Below are positions 33,112 to 44,907 of a stretch of DNA of 64,000 nt, in pieces. The DNA lies in contig PYST01000018.1 in NCBI GenBank assembly GCA_003049485.1, positions 124,001 to 188,000 on the forward strand, written 5' to 3'. The translations under genes were made by a program, and so were the position numbers. The notes under the pieces were generated by a model. The model worked only from the letters and a program-made list of their open reading frames with translations. It had not been told where the DNA came from and ran no database searches. The stretch is from Ophioceras dolichostomum (Eukaryota > Ascomycota > Sordariomycetes > Magnaporthales > Ophioceraceae). Within the stretch, counting starts at the first letter, position 1. Each line of letters begins with the position of its first letter.

Positions 33112-36100
33112 CGTGGCTGCTGATTGCTGGCTACCCTTGATAAGAATGAAGAGAAAAAAAAACCCCCTTCACCACTGAAGCAAGTTATCGATATTCGGCA
33201 GGCTTTGCGACGCAGTGTGAGGCTATCGCGAGGAGTTCGAATTACTCGTCGCACCGTCTATGGTTTGGTTGGTGTTCATGTTCAATGAAGTGTCGCGCTT
33301 CTGGCGCATGAGCGCACGCAAAACAACAAGCCTGGTGGTTGCCCGGGAGACAGAAAATAGTGGGGCACTGGCGATCTCGTCCCGGCACTTCGACCTTGTC
33401 CCCCACAAGAACGGTCCGGCCCCGAGCTCCGGAACCGTCAGAATATCCAAAATGACATCCGTCAAGACAAAGATTACTCAATCACTGGCCGGTGACCAAC
33501 GTCCGCCTCTCGATAGAATGCTTGTGGGTGACCTTAGATCTCGCCGCCTCCTCCTTCATTTCCTCCCAGGGCTGGCACAATATGTCTCGACATCCAATCA
33601 TCTGCTTCCGTGGGCTCAGTCAGCATTCATGCCCTTGGCTAGGGAAATACATTATCCCTAGGATTGCGCTAGCTGGCTAGATGCTGGCCCAGGTCGACCG
33701 TCTCGTCGTCTTGTTGGTGAAATTCTAACATTTGGAATCTGAGGTTTCGATGCAGAAAAAGACCCGAGACACATCCAATTCAAGATCCGCAGAGTTGGCG
33801 TGGTAGGAACACGAATCGCGAGCAGATGGTCAAGACCTAATCTCACTACAACCATGGTCCAGACGAGTAAACCTCGCGAGCTGTACCCCAGCTGGTTGAC
33901 CTGACCCGATCCCTACGAAAGAGAGTTATCACGTGATAACTATCACGTGGAGGTTGGTGAGCTTGGCACATGCTGTCTCTGCCACCCTTCCTCGATTGAT
34001 TGGCTTGGAGGCAAGATTCCTCAAGATTCCTCACTGCAGCCAGCATGATTTGCCTGCAGCAGAAGACTTGCATGATTGGTGTCTCTCGAGGAGTAGTGCG
34101 AACCTAGTGGCTGGCAAGGGTGATCCTGAAACAAAACAACTGCAAAGCTGGGAAGGGAACATCTGGAGAAGCTGGCTAGGCTGGAAGAGTCCTGTCAGCC
34201 ATCTGCTCCTCTGCGGGAACAAATTACCGTAATAGTAGATAGATGTTCAGGTATCCCAACCAATCGTGACACTGCTCTGATCGACTCTGATAGAGAATAG
34301 ATGCATAAAATTCGATGTTTCAAAATTCAGCGACGGCTGATGAAGAATGAGGGAGGATGGAAGCCAAAAGCAACAGCGGAGGGCGTCGGATCCCCCAGGA
34401 CTTCCATCATCAACCCGTTCAGTCCCGTCCCAGTGCCGTCCGTTAGCCGTCCAGTCAGCCAGCACAGTCCTTTATCCTCTTCAGCACCTCGGCGAATGCA
34501 CGAGTTGGGGGCGTGCATGCCCGTGGGCTATTCTGCGCCATTTCGGGGCTGTCATTGGCACCCAATTGGAAGGGAGGGTCCAGTTGCCAGCATTCACACC
34601 GCCACGCAGGCACACATCCCCCATCCTCTTCAGGCAGGTTGGCAGGCAGATGGGCGGGTCAATTCCACATTCCGCGTCGTTGTCGCCCGCCCGTTGTACG
34701 GGAACGCCTCAAGAGCAGATTGGTTGAATTCGACTGAATTGGTGTCATTATCTTTCCCCGAGTAGCAGCCGTGTGTGCTGGATTGAAGGTGGTGGGAGGG
34801 GATGCGACGGGACGTTGGAGGAGCCAAATGAGTCCGGTAGTAGCCCGCCTCCCCGCCCCCGCTAGACTGCGAGAGATACTCAGAGGTATAGTAGATTCTG
34901 CGGGACGGAGTATAGGGAGAAGGGGGTGGGTGATCAGCAACTGACTCCGGTCGGCCGCCGCTCAGAAGGCTGGAAGGCTATAACATGTAGAGCCCAGGTG
35001 GCATAACATTGGGAAACGAAACTAGCCCAATTTTAGCACAGAAAGCGCTCACTAGCTGCATGACCCATGGATTCACCCTCTTCGACTCGCCCGTGGGACC
35101 CTTCGTGAGCTTGTGGTCACGGACTGCTGCGAGTAGGGAAACTCGGGATGCCGCTACGTCACTAGCCTGACATCAAGCCCAGCCAACCAGGCCAGCCCGG
35201 CCAGCAAGCATTGGAAGCCTGCAAAGCCTGCCAATCCGACCAGCCGTGGCCGCCCGCTGGTCACTCACATCGGCAAGATCAGCCAAAGGGATGAGCTCAC
35301 ATCGTGGCATTCTGCCCTCGCTTTCCTCCTCTCCCTGCCCCGCCTTGGAAGGAACCCGCCACCATCGGCCTCCTCCAGCCCCAGAAAGCCCAAGAAAAGA
35401 GCCAGAACGAGAGACAGATGATCCGTATTCCGTTCCGTCCTGCTCCAGTCCCTCTCCAGCCCTCAAGCCCTCGTCCATACTTTTTCAACTTCTGGCCTTC
35501 GGCTGCCCCCATTTACTTCTTCTCCTCATGCATGCAGGCAACCTTTGATTTTATTCTCGTTTATTTAGAGATCCCCTCTCCGCACATCCTGCATTTCTCT
35601 TGTCATCGTACATATCCGTGCTGGTCCGGACTGCACGCGTACCTACACGAAGAAGTGCTCGTATGCAGGGATGACCTCCACTTTAGCACCACCTGAGAAC
35701 CTGAGAGAGCACACCCGCCTCCTCGCGCTGCTAGATCGTTGGCGACCCACCTCCATCGTCAGGTACCTTACCGTTGTTCTTCTGCCGCCCATCATCGGCC
35801 CCCTCAGGTCGGGTCGCCCTGCTTGACTGCTTCCTTGGTTCGTCGTCCATGGCCATTAAATATCAAAACTCCCCCGGACGTGGTCCCCAACAAAGCCAAA
35901 GCATTGCATAGTTTCGATTCGATCGCTTCGATCCCCTTCCTTCTTTCCCTGACTGTTCTCCCAACATTTCATCTTCCTTTCCTTCGTTCGCCAGCGTTGT
36001 ACAATTATTCCCTTATTCTGGTAAGACACAACACACCTCACCACTCACACCCACTCCAGAGAAGCCCACCCAGAAGCAGAAAGCAACACAGGAGAGGGAG

Positions 36101-36761
36101 AGCACAAGGAGTACCAGACCACCAGACCACGAACGGCGAATCCGTCAAGGACGCATGAAAATTCTGAAGTGGTCGATACGACGCTCCCGGCTGTTACTTC
36201 TGGCCCCACAACCCGCCTCATCAACGTCTTGTCACAGCCAGGCCAGGCCTGACCACCGCTGGCATCCTGTGCCTGTCCAGGCCCAGCCTGTTTGGTGTCT
36301 GGTGCTGTCTGTCGTACGAAGGATCCAACAGACTCTCATTCACAATTTCGCTCTCATTTTTTTCTTTTCTTCCGTCCATGCTTTTCGGCACAGCACCTTC
36401 TTACCAACTGCCGTCCCTCATCACGCTACACTCACTACCCTGCTCAGTATTTCACTTCGTCGTCTTCACACATTCATTCACAAGCAGAACAATCAACCAC
36501 TCACTGGTAGCTACTCACGACGACTGACTGACACGATCATCTCATTGCCCTCCGCAGCTTATTAGTAGCGATTGCCATTCCTCCCAACAACCGGTCTTTT
36601 CTCCAAAGCTCCACCAACCACTTTAATGATGCCCTTGCCTTACGACTCGCAACCCAGGTCGAGTGGGGAGCCTTGCTGCCAGCATTGAAATTGGACGATC
36701 GCCACTCGAGTTACAAATTGACCGAGGGACCAAAATCTCGGAGTCTCCGTCGCGGCCCACG
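33112..36761. other. Long divergent region between nuf2 and the 36762 gene
   Basis: 3.65 kb without a supported gene. It holds the nuf2 promoter on the left, a remarkable E-box/GATA palindrome at 33925, and a CT-rich leader from about 35500 to 36600 before the 36762 gene. Several plus-strand ORFs of 60-154 codons have no domain and could be uORFs of a long leader. Confidence 0.55.
33925..33949. promoter_or_regulatory. Perfect 16-bp palindrome with E-box and two GATA cores, plus second E-box
   Basis: GTTATCACGTGATAAC at 33925-33940 is its own reverse complement. It contains CACGTG in its centre and a GATAA core on each strand at its ends. A second CACGTG follows at 33944-33949 within TATCACGTGG, spaced 14 bp from the first. 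bHLH factors (Cbf1/Pho4/Ino2 type) bind CACGTG and GATA factors bind GATAA; which one acts here is unknown. It lies 0.8 kb upstream of nuf2 and 2.8 kb upstream of the 36762 gene. Confidence 0.55.
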
Positions 36762-39689
36762 ATGGCAATCTGGCTCTTCAGGAGCAGGAGCAGGAGGAAA
36801 CGCTCACACAGCGGCACGCATGCTGGCGACGACGTCGGGCCGCTCCCACGCAGCCAGACTGCCCCAGATCCGAGCTCCGGCGACACCGTTCCCGCCCGCC
36901 AACCAAGCTCCAAGAAGCAGCGCACCGATCGCACCGAGCCCAACAAGCTGCAGCGCCGAGCCAGGACATACAGTTTCGAGTCTGGCCGGGAAGACGAGAT
37001 CCGGATAGGGCGCAAGCGGAGCACCCGAGGAGGACCCAAGCGGGAGTCGGCCCCACCGCCCACTCGTGTTCCAGGCGCAGGGGCAGGGGCAAACCCGGCC
37101 ACGTCATTGGGATATGGATTTGCTTCTAAAAGAGCCCACGGCGCCATCGCAGCAGATGGTGAGAAAAAGGAGCAGCGTCGAAACACGACTCCATACACAT
37201 ACCCGTACCTCACCAACGACGATGCCGCCCTCGAGCGCATTCCCACACTACACGCCAGCAAGCGCGCCGGTCGCCAGATGTCTCGGAAGCTCAGCAAACG
37301 GCGGAAGAACTCGCACGACCGCGAGAGGGAGGCCGAGCTCAAAGCGCTGCGGGATTTCACGCCCGTGCGGCCTGCGACCGATGCGTGGACGGCTGGTCGG
37401 CCCATGAAGAAGGACAGCCGCCGGGTGAAGTCTGGATTCTCGCTCGTGCGGCATCCTTGGGACAAGGAGCAACACCCTAGCGACGTGTCGCTCCCGATCC
37501 CCGAGTCGATACACTCCAGCCTTTCCTCGGACTCGGAGCAGATCTCGTTCAAGGTCTCCGCCTTTGACGTCCTCGCCCCGAAGCCGACGCTTCGATACAC
37601 AATCTACCCACGATGGGGACCGCCGTACGCCACCTCGGCGCCGGCCAGGACGGACTCGGTGAAGAGGAAGTTCTCAGACCGGTCCCAGATTCCAGAGGCG
37701 ACACTGAGGGCACATAAGCGCATCGACGATCTTGCCGATGACTTCAACGCGAGCGACCTGCGCGAGGTCATGGAGCGGGACCAGCGCAGGCGAGAGAGGA
37801 AACGCGAGCGGGAACAGCAGAGAATGGAGCGGAAACTAGCGAAGACGGCTGAGAAGCAGAGGCGCGAGGCCGAGAATGGGAGGGAGTCGCCCCCGAATCT
37901 CGAGCGAGGCGTGCTGGGGCGTGAAGCGGCGGCGCTTGGACTCGGACTTGACGAGACCTCAGCTGTCGTGACGTCATCGAAGCAACGGCATTCTCCTACT
38001 CGGGATACTCGGGACACCCAGGGTGCTTCCCCGAAACAATTGGGCAAGCGTCCAGCTACGGATTTTGATGGCGATGATCTCTACGATGACGGAGAACACG
38101 AACGGGATAGCCCGCTGCACACGTTTCACCGTGTCTCGAGCACTCCCGAGCCACACACGCCCGAGAAGAAGCCAAAAGCGGCCAACCCGCGCAGCCAGCG
38201 CACACCACAGACCGAGGCCCAGCCTAGTCCGCTTCCACAGCAGGCCCAAGCACAAGCCCCTACCCAAGCTCAGGCCCAGACCCAGACCCAGGTCCAGGCG
38301 CAAGCCCCCAAGAAGCAGGGACTCCTGACCAAAGGCTCCTTGCGGTCAAAGAAGCAGCGGTCCAAGTCGCCGCCGTTGTCGGATCCTGAGCAGTCTGATG
38401 CGTCCGGAACCCCACACAAGACATCAAAGACGTCCGAGTCGTCGTCTCGAGGCCCCTTGTCATGGACCTCAATCTTCAGATGGACCCGGTTCAAGATTAA
38501 GCGGAGCTCCGGCCCATCGTCGTTCTCCAACACTTCGCGAGATTCGATGGCGACTCAGCCGCAGCAGACGACCAGCGTCGCCATCCCGCCTGCCGTAACA
38601 TTTGTGCCCCCCGTCGCACCTGGCCGCTCAACGATACCAAAACGGACACGCTCGCGCTTCCGAGAAGATCTCCCAGAGCTGCCTCTGTCGCCACCCGACT
38701 CACGAGTGCAGTCTCCAGAGCATCATCACGAAGCAGTGCCGCCCGTCATACTCGAGCAAGACACCCCTTCGCCGGAGGCTCACTCACACCTCCCAACCCC
38801 CACCGCACCCATCCCCATCCCCGGCGCGCGCTACGACACACCCACGAACTCGGATTCGATGAGAGAAACACCGCACTCGTGGGCGACACGCGATGGCGGA
38901 GAGCCGTCTCCCGAGCCGACGCAGTCCATGTCTCTGGGCTCGATCGACTCGGAGGGCTCCTGGCTTTCGGGTCGCCTGAGGGGCGGACGAATGTCCCAGA
39001 TGCGAAACCGGAGGGACAGCCTCCAGCGCCAAGCCCAGCCGTCCATCGAGTCCTCGGACGCGACCGAGACGGCGGAGCACGACCACGACCGCATGGAGGT
39101 CGACTCCGCGACCGGCATCGCCGACGACGAGTACCTGAACCGGGTCGCCAGCCACGGCTCGACGAACCGGGACTCCGGCGGCTCGGCGTCGGCGTGGGGC
39201 GGCGCGGCCGCGGTGCGCAAGTCGACCGGCGAGCCGCGCCCCTCGAGCGACGAGGAGGACGACGACGCCCGCTGGGGCGCCGTGCCCGGCGGCAAGCAGC
39301 CCATGGTCGTTCACGCCCACACGGCGGAGCGCATGAAGAGCCGCGAGGGCCTCCTGAACACCCTGGCTGACGACGACGCCGACGATGGCGCCGCCGCCAC
39401 TGCCGAGGCCGCTGCGGACGTGCACGAGCACGAGATCCGGAGCGAGGCCGGCGAGGTGGTCGAGGAGGAGCTTCTTGAATCGCCTGTCAGCGCCACGAGC
39501 GACGGCAACGAAGCCGCTGGCCTGCAGCGGGCGACGAGCGTCAACCTCGGCAAGGGCCACGCGCGACACATCAGCGCCGGCAGCGCCAAGCTGCTCGACC
39601 TGTCGCCGAGGGCGTCGACTGACGGCAAGAGGAAGAGCTCGGAGCACCGCTGGCCTGGCGCTGAGGTGTCGCCTACTCTGGCTGAGTGA
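36762..39689 (+). CDS. Large disordered basic/Ser-rich protein, function unknown
   Basis: A single exon of 975 residues starting at the first ATG in frame (MAIWLFRSRSRRKRSHS); the frame is open upstream to 36663 but without ATG. The N-terminus has repeated basic clusters (RSRSRRKR, KKQRTDR, RKRSTRGGPKR) that could be nuclear signals. Around residues 160-330 there is patchily conserved-looking sequence including TPYTYPYLTNDDAALERIPT, GRPMKKDSRRVKSGFS, a helical RERKREREQQRMERKLAK block and SEQISFKVSAFDVLAPKPTL. A Gln/Ala/Pro repeat (AQAQAPTQAQAQTQTQ) lies near the middle, followed by SP/TP-rich and acidic regions up to the C-terminus. I recognise no domain or family. The N-terminal third is the best place to look for homology. 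Confidence 0.75.
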   Translation: MAIWLFRSRSRRKRSHSGTHAGDDVGPLPRSQTAPDPSSGDTVPARQPSSKKQRTDRTEPNKLQRRARTYSFESGREDEIRIGRKRSTRGGPKRESAPPPTRVPGAGAGANPATSLGYGFASKRAHGAIAADGEKKEQRRNTTPYTYPYLTNDDAALERIPTLHASKRAGRQMSRKLSKRRKNSHDREREAELKALRDFTPVRPATDAWTAGRPMKKDSRRVKSGFSLVRHPWDKEQHPSDVSLPIPESIHSSLSSDSEQISFKVSAFDVLAPKPTLRYTIYPRWGPPYATSAPARTDSVKRKFSDRSQIPEATLRAHKRIDDLADDFNASDLREVMERDQRRRERKREREQQRMERKLAKTAEKQRREAENGRESPPNLERGVLGREAAALGLGLDETSAVVTSSKQRHSPTRDTRDTQGASPKQLGKRPATDFDGDDLYDDGEHERDSPLHTFHRVSSTPEPHTPEKKPKAANPRSQRTPQTEAQPSPLPQQAQAQAPTQAQAQTQTQVQAQAPKKQGLLTKGSLRSKKQRSKSPPLSDPEQSDASGTPHKTSKTSESSSRGPLSWTSIFRWTRFKIKRSSGPSSFSNTSRDSMATQPQQTTSVAIPPAVTFVPPVAPGRSTIPKRTRSRFREDLPELPLSPPDSRVQSPEHHHEAVPPVILEQDTPSPEAHSHLPTPTAPIPIPGARYDTPTNSDSMRETPHSWATRDGGEPSPEPTQSMSLGSIDSEGSWLSGRLRGGRMSQMRNRRDSLQRQAQPSIESSDATETAEHDHDRMEVDSATGIADDEYLNRVASHGSTNRDSGGSASAWGGAAAVRKSTGEPRPSSDEEDDDARWGAVPGGKQPMVVHAHTAERMKSREGLLNTLADDDADDGAAATAEAAADVHEHEIRSEAGEVVEEELLESPVSATSDGNEAAGLQRATSVNLGKGHARHISAGSAKLLDLSPRASTDGKRKSSEHRWPGAEVSPTLAE

Positions 39690-40117
39690 GGTTGAGATTG
39701 AGGCGAGGCTTGCGGAGGGAGAGTAGGGAGGGAGAGGGTCGAGAGGAGAATGAGACTACCTAACCTGACCTAACTGGTTAGAGACAGACAGACAGTAACA
39801 GGCAGACTAACCAGCAAGCAAGCGAGCATGCGAAAACGAACCTATTATAACAGACGACGATGACGACGACGGCTACGAGAGACACTACCCAACTTCCATT
39901 CTTTATCATTTTCCTCATTATTTACAATCTACCCAACTACGGTCGACAAGAAGGATCAGCAGCAAATGATCTGCGTAGTCCAGCCGACCAACACACACTC
40001 CTTTGAACTATTTCCTTAACATTTATCTATCTGAAATCACTTTACCGACCTCTATTCGTTCCTTCATCAAAACCATTTCCTTGAGACTCTCATAACTTAA
40101 ACCCCCCCCCCCCCCCC

Positions 40118-40140
40118 NNNNNNNNNNNNNNNNNNNNNNN
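40118..40140. other. Assembly gap, 23 N within poly-C
   Basis: Sixteen C precede and seven C follow the N run. The gap is probably an unresolved C homopolymer or a G-quadruplex-prone stretch rather than missing unique sequence. Confidence 0.9.
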
Positions 40141-40305
40141 CCCCCCCAGAAAAAAAATTGGAAAAACTCGGAAAATCCACACAAAAACACAGGTGTCTCT
40201 CAAGTCATCGTCGCTCGCTCGATCGATCGATCGATCTACAATAGGTCCGCGGTTTCTCGTTGCTCGCCTGCCTGCCTGCCTGTCTACCTGTCTTTCCGTT
40301 AGCTG

Positions 40306-40307
<2 letters not shown>

Positions 40308-40379
<72 letters not shown>
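40308..40379. repeat. (TC)n then (CA)n compound microsatellite
   Basis: About 29 TC units at 40308-40365 run directly into seven CA units, in intergenic DNA 170 bp after the N gap. Confidence 0.95.
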
Positions 40380-41060
40380 TCACTCTCTCACTCACTCTCT
40401 TTTCTCTCCCCTTCCTCTTTTTTCAGCATCTACCTCCTCCTCACTCATCGATCTGTCGAATTTGGGCTGTCATTCATCTCCTTATTTTCGTCTTTGTCTT
40501 TCCCACGATGGTCTTTGTTTTTTATTACTATTCCCTTCAGTTTACTATTTTCACCAGGATACCCCCCTCAGTTTAATGTTGACACACGCAACAACAACAC
40601 CATACAAAAAGGAAAGGAAAGCAGATTTTATTTCTCTTTTTCTCTCCCTCTCTCTTTTGCCTGTTTTAGCGGATGTAGTCTTGGAGCTGGACTACTGGAT
40701 GGTTGGTGGATGGACGTGGATTGGACATTTGCGTGTTGATTTTTTTTTTCTTTTAGCGAAGCGCGAGGGGGTGGTTGCAGTGATGAGAAAAGAGAGAGCA
40801 AGATGCAGCTTTTTGGAGCACAAGAGGTAAACTTAACCTACTGCCTCCTACGCAGGAACAATTCTACTTCTTTCCCCTTGGTGCTTTCTGTCTTTCCCTA
40901 GTTCACGATCTTCGCTATGCTAAGGACATCGTGATCTCTCTACCATATCAAGGTAGTATCTAGGAGGCTTCGTCTTCGGGCTGAGAGTCAGGGGTGGCAG
41001 ATGGCAGATGGTGGATGGTGGATGGATGCATGTCTCATCACTCGTCCGCCCTCTTTGATT

Positions 41061-41085
41061 CCCCCCCCCCCCCCCCTTTTTTTTT
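41061..41085. repeat. C16-T9 homopolymer tract
   Basis: Sixteen C at 41061-41076 are followed by nine T. Homopolymer length is unreliable in assemblies, so the true size may differ. Confidence 0.9.
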
Positions 41086-43174
41086 CGCGGCTCCTTCCTC
41101 TGGTTTCTCGTCGGGTCTTTTTCCAGGGGGGTTGATATCCTTGCCCTGCCTGTCATACTCGCACAGATAACAAACTCGATTTGCCCATCTTCTCTCATGC
41201 CGTACTGTAGCGCCTCCTCTTCTCTGATCTTTCTCTCTTTGTGTTGCGTATGTACCCCTATATTGGTACCTCTGTATCGCCTGATGTACACAGGCTCTCT
41301 CCCATCCTTACTGGTTGAAGTGGTTGTTGTACGATCTGTCCCTTGTTTTCTCACTCCTCCCTATGTGCCTCCTGCAAGGAAAACGGGGAGCGAGCCGAAA
41401 AAGAGCTAAAACAATATGCAATGATAAAATCCCGTTAATTGCGGTAGGGAAAGGAGAGAGACGGACATACCGGTCGGTGCCGGCGGCTTAGACAGAGTCT
41501 GTGATTGTGACTGGTTGCTATGCCACGTGTTTGTGTCGTAGGTGCGCGCGACAAGGAAGCGGTCAGTCGTTAGGTCGGTACCGAGTTAGGTGAGGTTGTT
41601 TGTCTCATTGTCGTTGTCTAGGTGGTAGGTAGGTGGTGTGGCCCCTGATAAAACAGGGACGGGGGCAGGGGAAGAGAGCGACACATAGTAGATGGGTGGC
41701 TGGATGGTAGGGGGATGGTTGGATGGTTGGATAGATGGTTTGATGGGACAGAGACACGGGAACGGAGCCAATACCCGACGTTACCTAGGTCTAATATTGA
41801 GCTGAAGGAGGGTGTGTGTGTGTATGTGTGTGAGTGTGTGTGGTGCGGGTGTGCTTTGTGCTACCCAACCCACGACGCTGATCACGGAAAGGTACCTGGA
41901 CCAGCATTTCTGCGTCGCCCCTGACCGTAGGTACGTAGCCCTGGCCAGGGCCCTGGGCGGCTTGGTGACTGAGCTGAGACAATCGTCACAGGTCGTAATC
42001 GGTGTTTCCATGACAGGCGCTTGTCCTCAGTTAAACAACCAGGACTAAAACGAGTGTTCTGACGAACTAACGAGCGAAACCTGGCCGGGATGGCACGGGG
42101 GCGAACGAATGATGAGCTGTTCGGACTGTTGACGCGTCTTCTGCGGGTATCCGTCCGCACGTCTGTCCGCTCCTCCCGTCCGTCATCTGGATCGCGTGAC
42201 GGCCGTTCCGTGAGTCAAGGAGACGGGCGGCTGCTGCTGCTGATGGCGGTGGCGGTGGCGCGTGTTTTCAGGGTTGGTTCGTATGACGTCGACCACCACG
42301 AATGGCGACCGACCCAGTCAGGTACAGGCGGTGTGATGTACTCACTTCATACTAGTGCTTTACCAGCTCATTAATCGCAGCAGAGCCTTTAGGTTAGTGT
42401 TGAGCGAGTAAGGCGAGGTTAAGCGGTTGGCTCTTACCTACCTGTATTGATGATGTCGAACTCAAGCGTGTGTCCACGAAAAGCCGATCTTGAGTTTGCT
42501 CACCACGGCTGTGGAGACACAACCCTGCGTTGAGCCCGGCACCCGTTCGGCCGGTGCCTTGGGAGGGATTTTACCTAACTCCTTCGGGATGGTGGGCCGG
42601 GCCGATGCGGAAGTGCTGCGTCCGCAGCATAGGCCTTGGGTTTTGAGGTACCCTTTAAGTTCAAGCCACTGTCGTAGAGGCTTGGGTACCTAGGAAGCGA
42701 TGCAGAACAAGAACAGGGGAAATAGTAGGGGGAAATAGCAAAGAACTGGCTGCAAACAGACTGGCAAGATGGGACAAGAATAAGATCGCAAGATGCAAGA
42801 ATGAATTGACAACGACAAGGCAGGAAGAGGGCAGCGGCCACTCGGCATTACCTTGAATGCAGAGGAAGACCTTATCCCAACGACCACTTCCCCCTAACTG
42901 ACGATGATATAACAGCTCGATGATTGTAAAGCCATGATCCTGTCTACAGAGAAGTCTAGATCTAAGAGAGCTGTTTACTTGCCATTTTCCTTCTGCAATT
43001 CCATGCTTCTTGTTTTTGAGCCTAAGCCGAGATGGATACTGGGGGAGGCGGGCCGCCTCAGGGGGTGAAAGACAAAGAGAAAGAAAGGAATGAATGGTTG
43101 TTCGAGTTGGCCGCCCTACTATGGGAAGATTTGGATGAAGGAGAGCCGTCGATGGACGGTAGGTGTCTCTCCAT

Positions 43175-44054
43175 TTAAGTTGAGCCGTCGTCGGCCTTAT
43201 CGTTGCCGAGGCGGTTGCCGAGGCGGATGCTCAGGATCGCCTGGACGATGGCCGGGTACCACACTTCGGCCATCTTCCGGTCGCCCCTGTCGTTCGGGTG
43301 GATGCCGTCGTAGAGGTCGGTGTCCACGCTGATGGCCGACCACTGGTCGACCACCCAGATGGGAGACTTGGGCGTGCTCTTGACTGCGGCCCAGAGCGGG
43401 ATCCAGTCGTTGAGGTCTCGGACCTGGCGGTTTGCTCCCTTCAGGGGGATGATTTGGGCCACCTGGGAGAGGGGGAGGGAGAGGGATTGTTTGGTCAGCT
43501 AATCACTCATTCATTCCCGTTTTGGTTTGGGTGTCGGCACTTTTTTCTACCATCCAGCGTGAATGGGAGGTTGGGGGCATTGGGGGGCGGTTGTTTCTCA
43601 CAATGATCCGCATCTTCGGGTTATGCTCTCGCATCTGGTCGACCAGCTTGTCATACGCCTGCTTGGTGTCTTGGAGGTTGTAGCCGTGGCCGATGTCGTT
43701 GGTGCCGATGTGCATGGTGATAAAGTCGGTGGGCGCGTAGTGGAACCACGTCACGAGCTGGCCCTTCTGCGCGATGTCGACGGCCGTGAAGCCCGGGTGA
43801 CCCTCGTGGTTCCTGTCGTAGTCGATGCCGTTGCAGTTCTTGTCGGAGGTGCGGGTGCCGACGAAGTCGATGTCGGTATAGCCTTCCGACCGGAGACGCT
43901 GCCAGACGTAGGCGCGCCAGCAGCCGTAGTCCGTGATGGAGTCGCCGAAGGGCATGTACCGCGGGTTGTGGTTGGGCGCCTGGCTCGCCGCGGAGGCGAC
44001 GAGGAAGGCCGCTACGATCAGGGCGATGCCCATGAGCGTCTTGATGGTACGCAT
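43175..44054 (-). CDS. Secreted SGNH/GDSL esterase (CE3-like)
   Basis: Exons in coding order 43602-44054 and 43175-43462 give 246 residues. The 139-bp intron begins GTGAGA and ends CCCAG, joining NPKMRII to VAQIIPLKGANRQV. A signal peptide is clear: MRTIKTLMGIALIVAAFLVA followed by SAASQA. Block I is PFGDSITD with nucleophile Ser39; block II is GHPGFT; block III is GTND with Asn119; block V is YDGIHPND with Asp203 and His206. This order matches fungal carbohydrate esterase family 3 enzymes, which deacetylate plant xylan outside the cell. The substrate is inferred from family only. It is divergent from the ABM-like gene at 44908. Confidence 0.9.
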
Positions 44055-44907
44055 CTTCCTACTAGTAGTATTATAATAGCACAGTCAAGAGAGGGGTTGA
44101 TGAGTGGCTTCCAGCAAGTTGTACGGTGACTACTGAGAAGGCTGGATGAGACGACTTTCCCTTGGAGGCTTTTGAATGAGAATGGATAAACAGAGGGAGA
44201 TCACTTTCTTCTAGACGCGAGGCACTGTTGTCAAGGGAGATCGACTTTCAACTCGGATTGTCATTTACTGCTCTCTGCGTGACCAACCCACCTTTAGCTC
44301 GCCGCCGCTTGGGAGCAATTCACTACTGTTGAGACGAAAGCTTTGGTGAGAGATGCCGCGCAGGGCAGACTTGCGGCCCCACGCGCCAGCACGATCCTCC
44401 TCTCCATCTGCTGAGATTGTGAGAGCCTGTGGTCGCGGCCCTGGCAGCAGTGGCAGGTTATAGGTTGATGCGCCCTAGCCTCGTCTAAATCACGCCATCA
44501 TGGGGGATGTGGCCTGCCGTTTTTATATTACCTAGAGCCGAGCCCCAATCCGCCTGTTTGCCCCTGAAAGTATCTCCATCTCATCATGAGTGAAGTGATA
44601 GTACTGTATTCTACCATTTTATCCATAGAAGTAAGCGGCGCAATCCTGCGCAAGGGTTTAGTCGGGTTTAGTCTGCCGCTTTCTGCCAAGCACTCTAGTC
44701 CTTGGCTCGTGAGCCCTCGACGCTTCTTGCTATTATATACTCGTAGTATTCCCGTATTTACCTCCCATGGCAGGGGCCCAAGGTCGTTTCGATATCAACC
44801 GTCGAGATCGGTCCAATGCTGTTAAGGACACCTACCTGCTCATCCCGGACAAGATTCTCAGAAACGCCAGTTGAAACGTGAGCAATTCGAAAATCAAAAG
44901 GAGCACC
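44055..44907. other. Divergent promoter of the esterase and ABM-like genes
   Basis: About 850 bp between start codons facing apart. It is less GC-rich than the exons and has no ORF of note (79 codons at most). Confidence 0.55.

Larger units (their letters stand above)
39690..43174. other. Repeat-rich intergenic region with an assembly gap
   Basis: 3.5 kb between convergent genes, without a supported gene. It contains the N gap at 40118-40140, a GATC run (40221-40236), a long CT/CA microsatellite, a C16T9 run at 41061-41085 and a GT-rich run at 41811-41847. Many short ORFs here are translations of these repeats. A GAGGCGG/CCGCCTC inverted repeat lies at 43045-43059 near the 3' end of the esterase gene. 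Confidence 0.6.

Noticed and set aside
42500..42690. Possible structured RNA near 42.5-42.7 kb
   Set aside because: A GTTCGGCC stretch recalled a T-loop, but I could not build a cloverleaf with matching stems.
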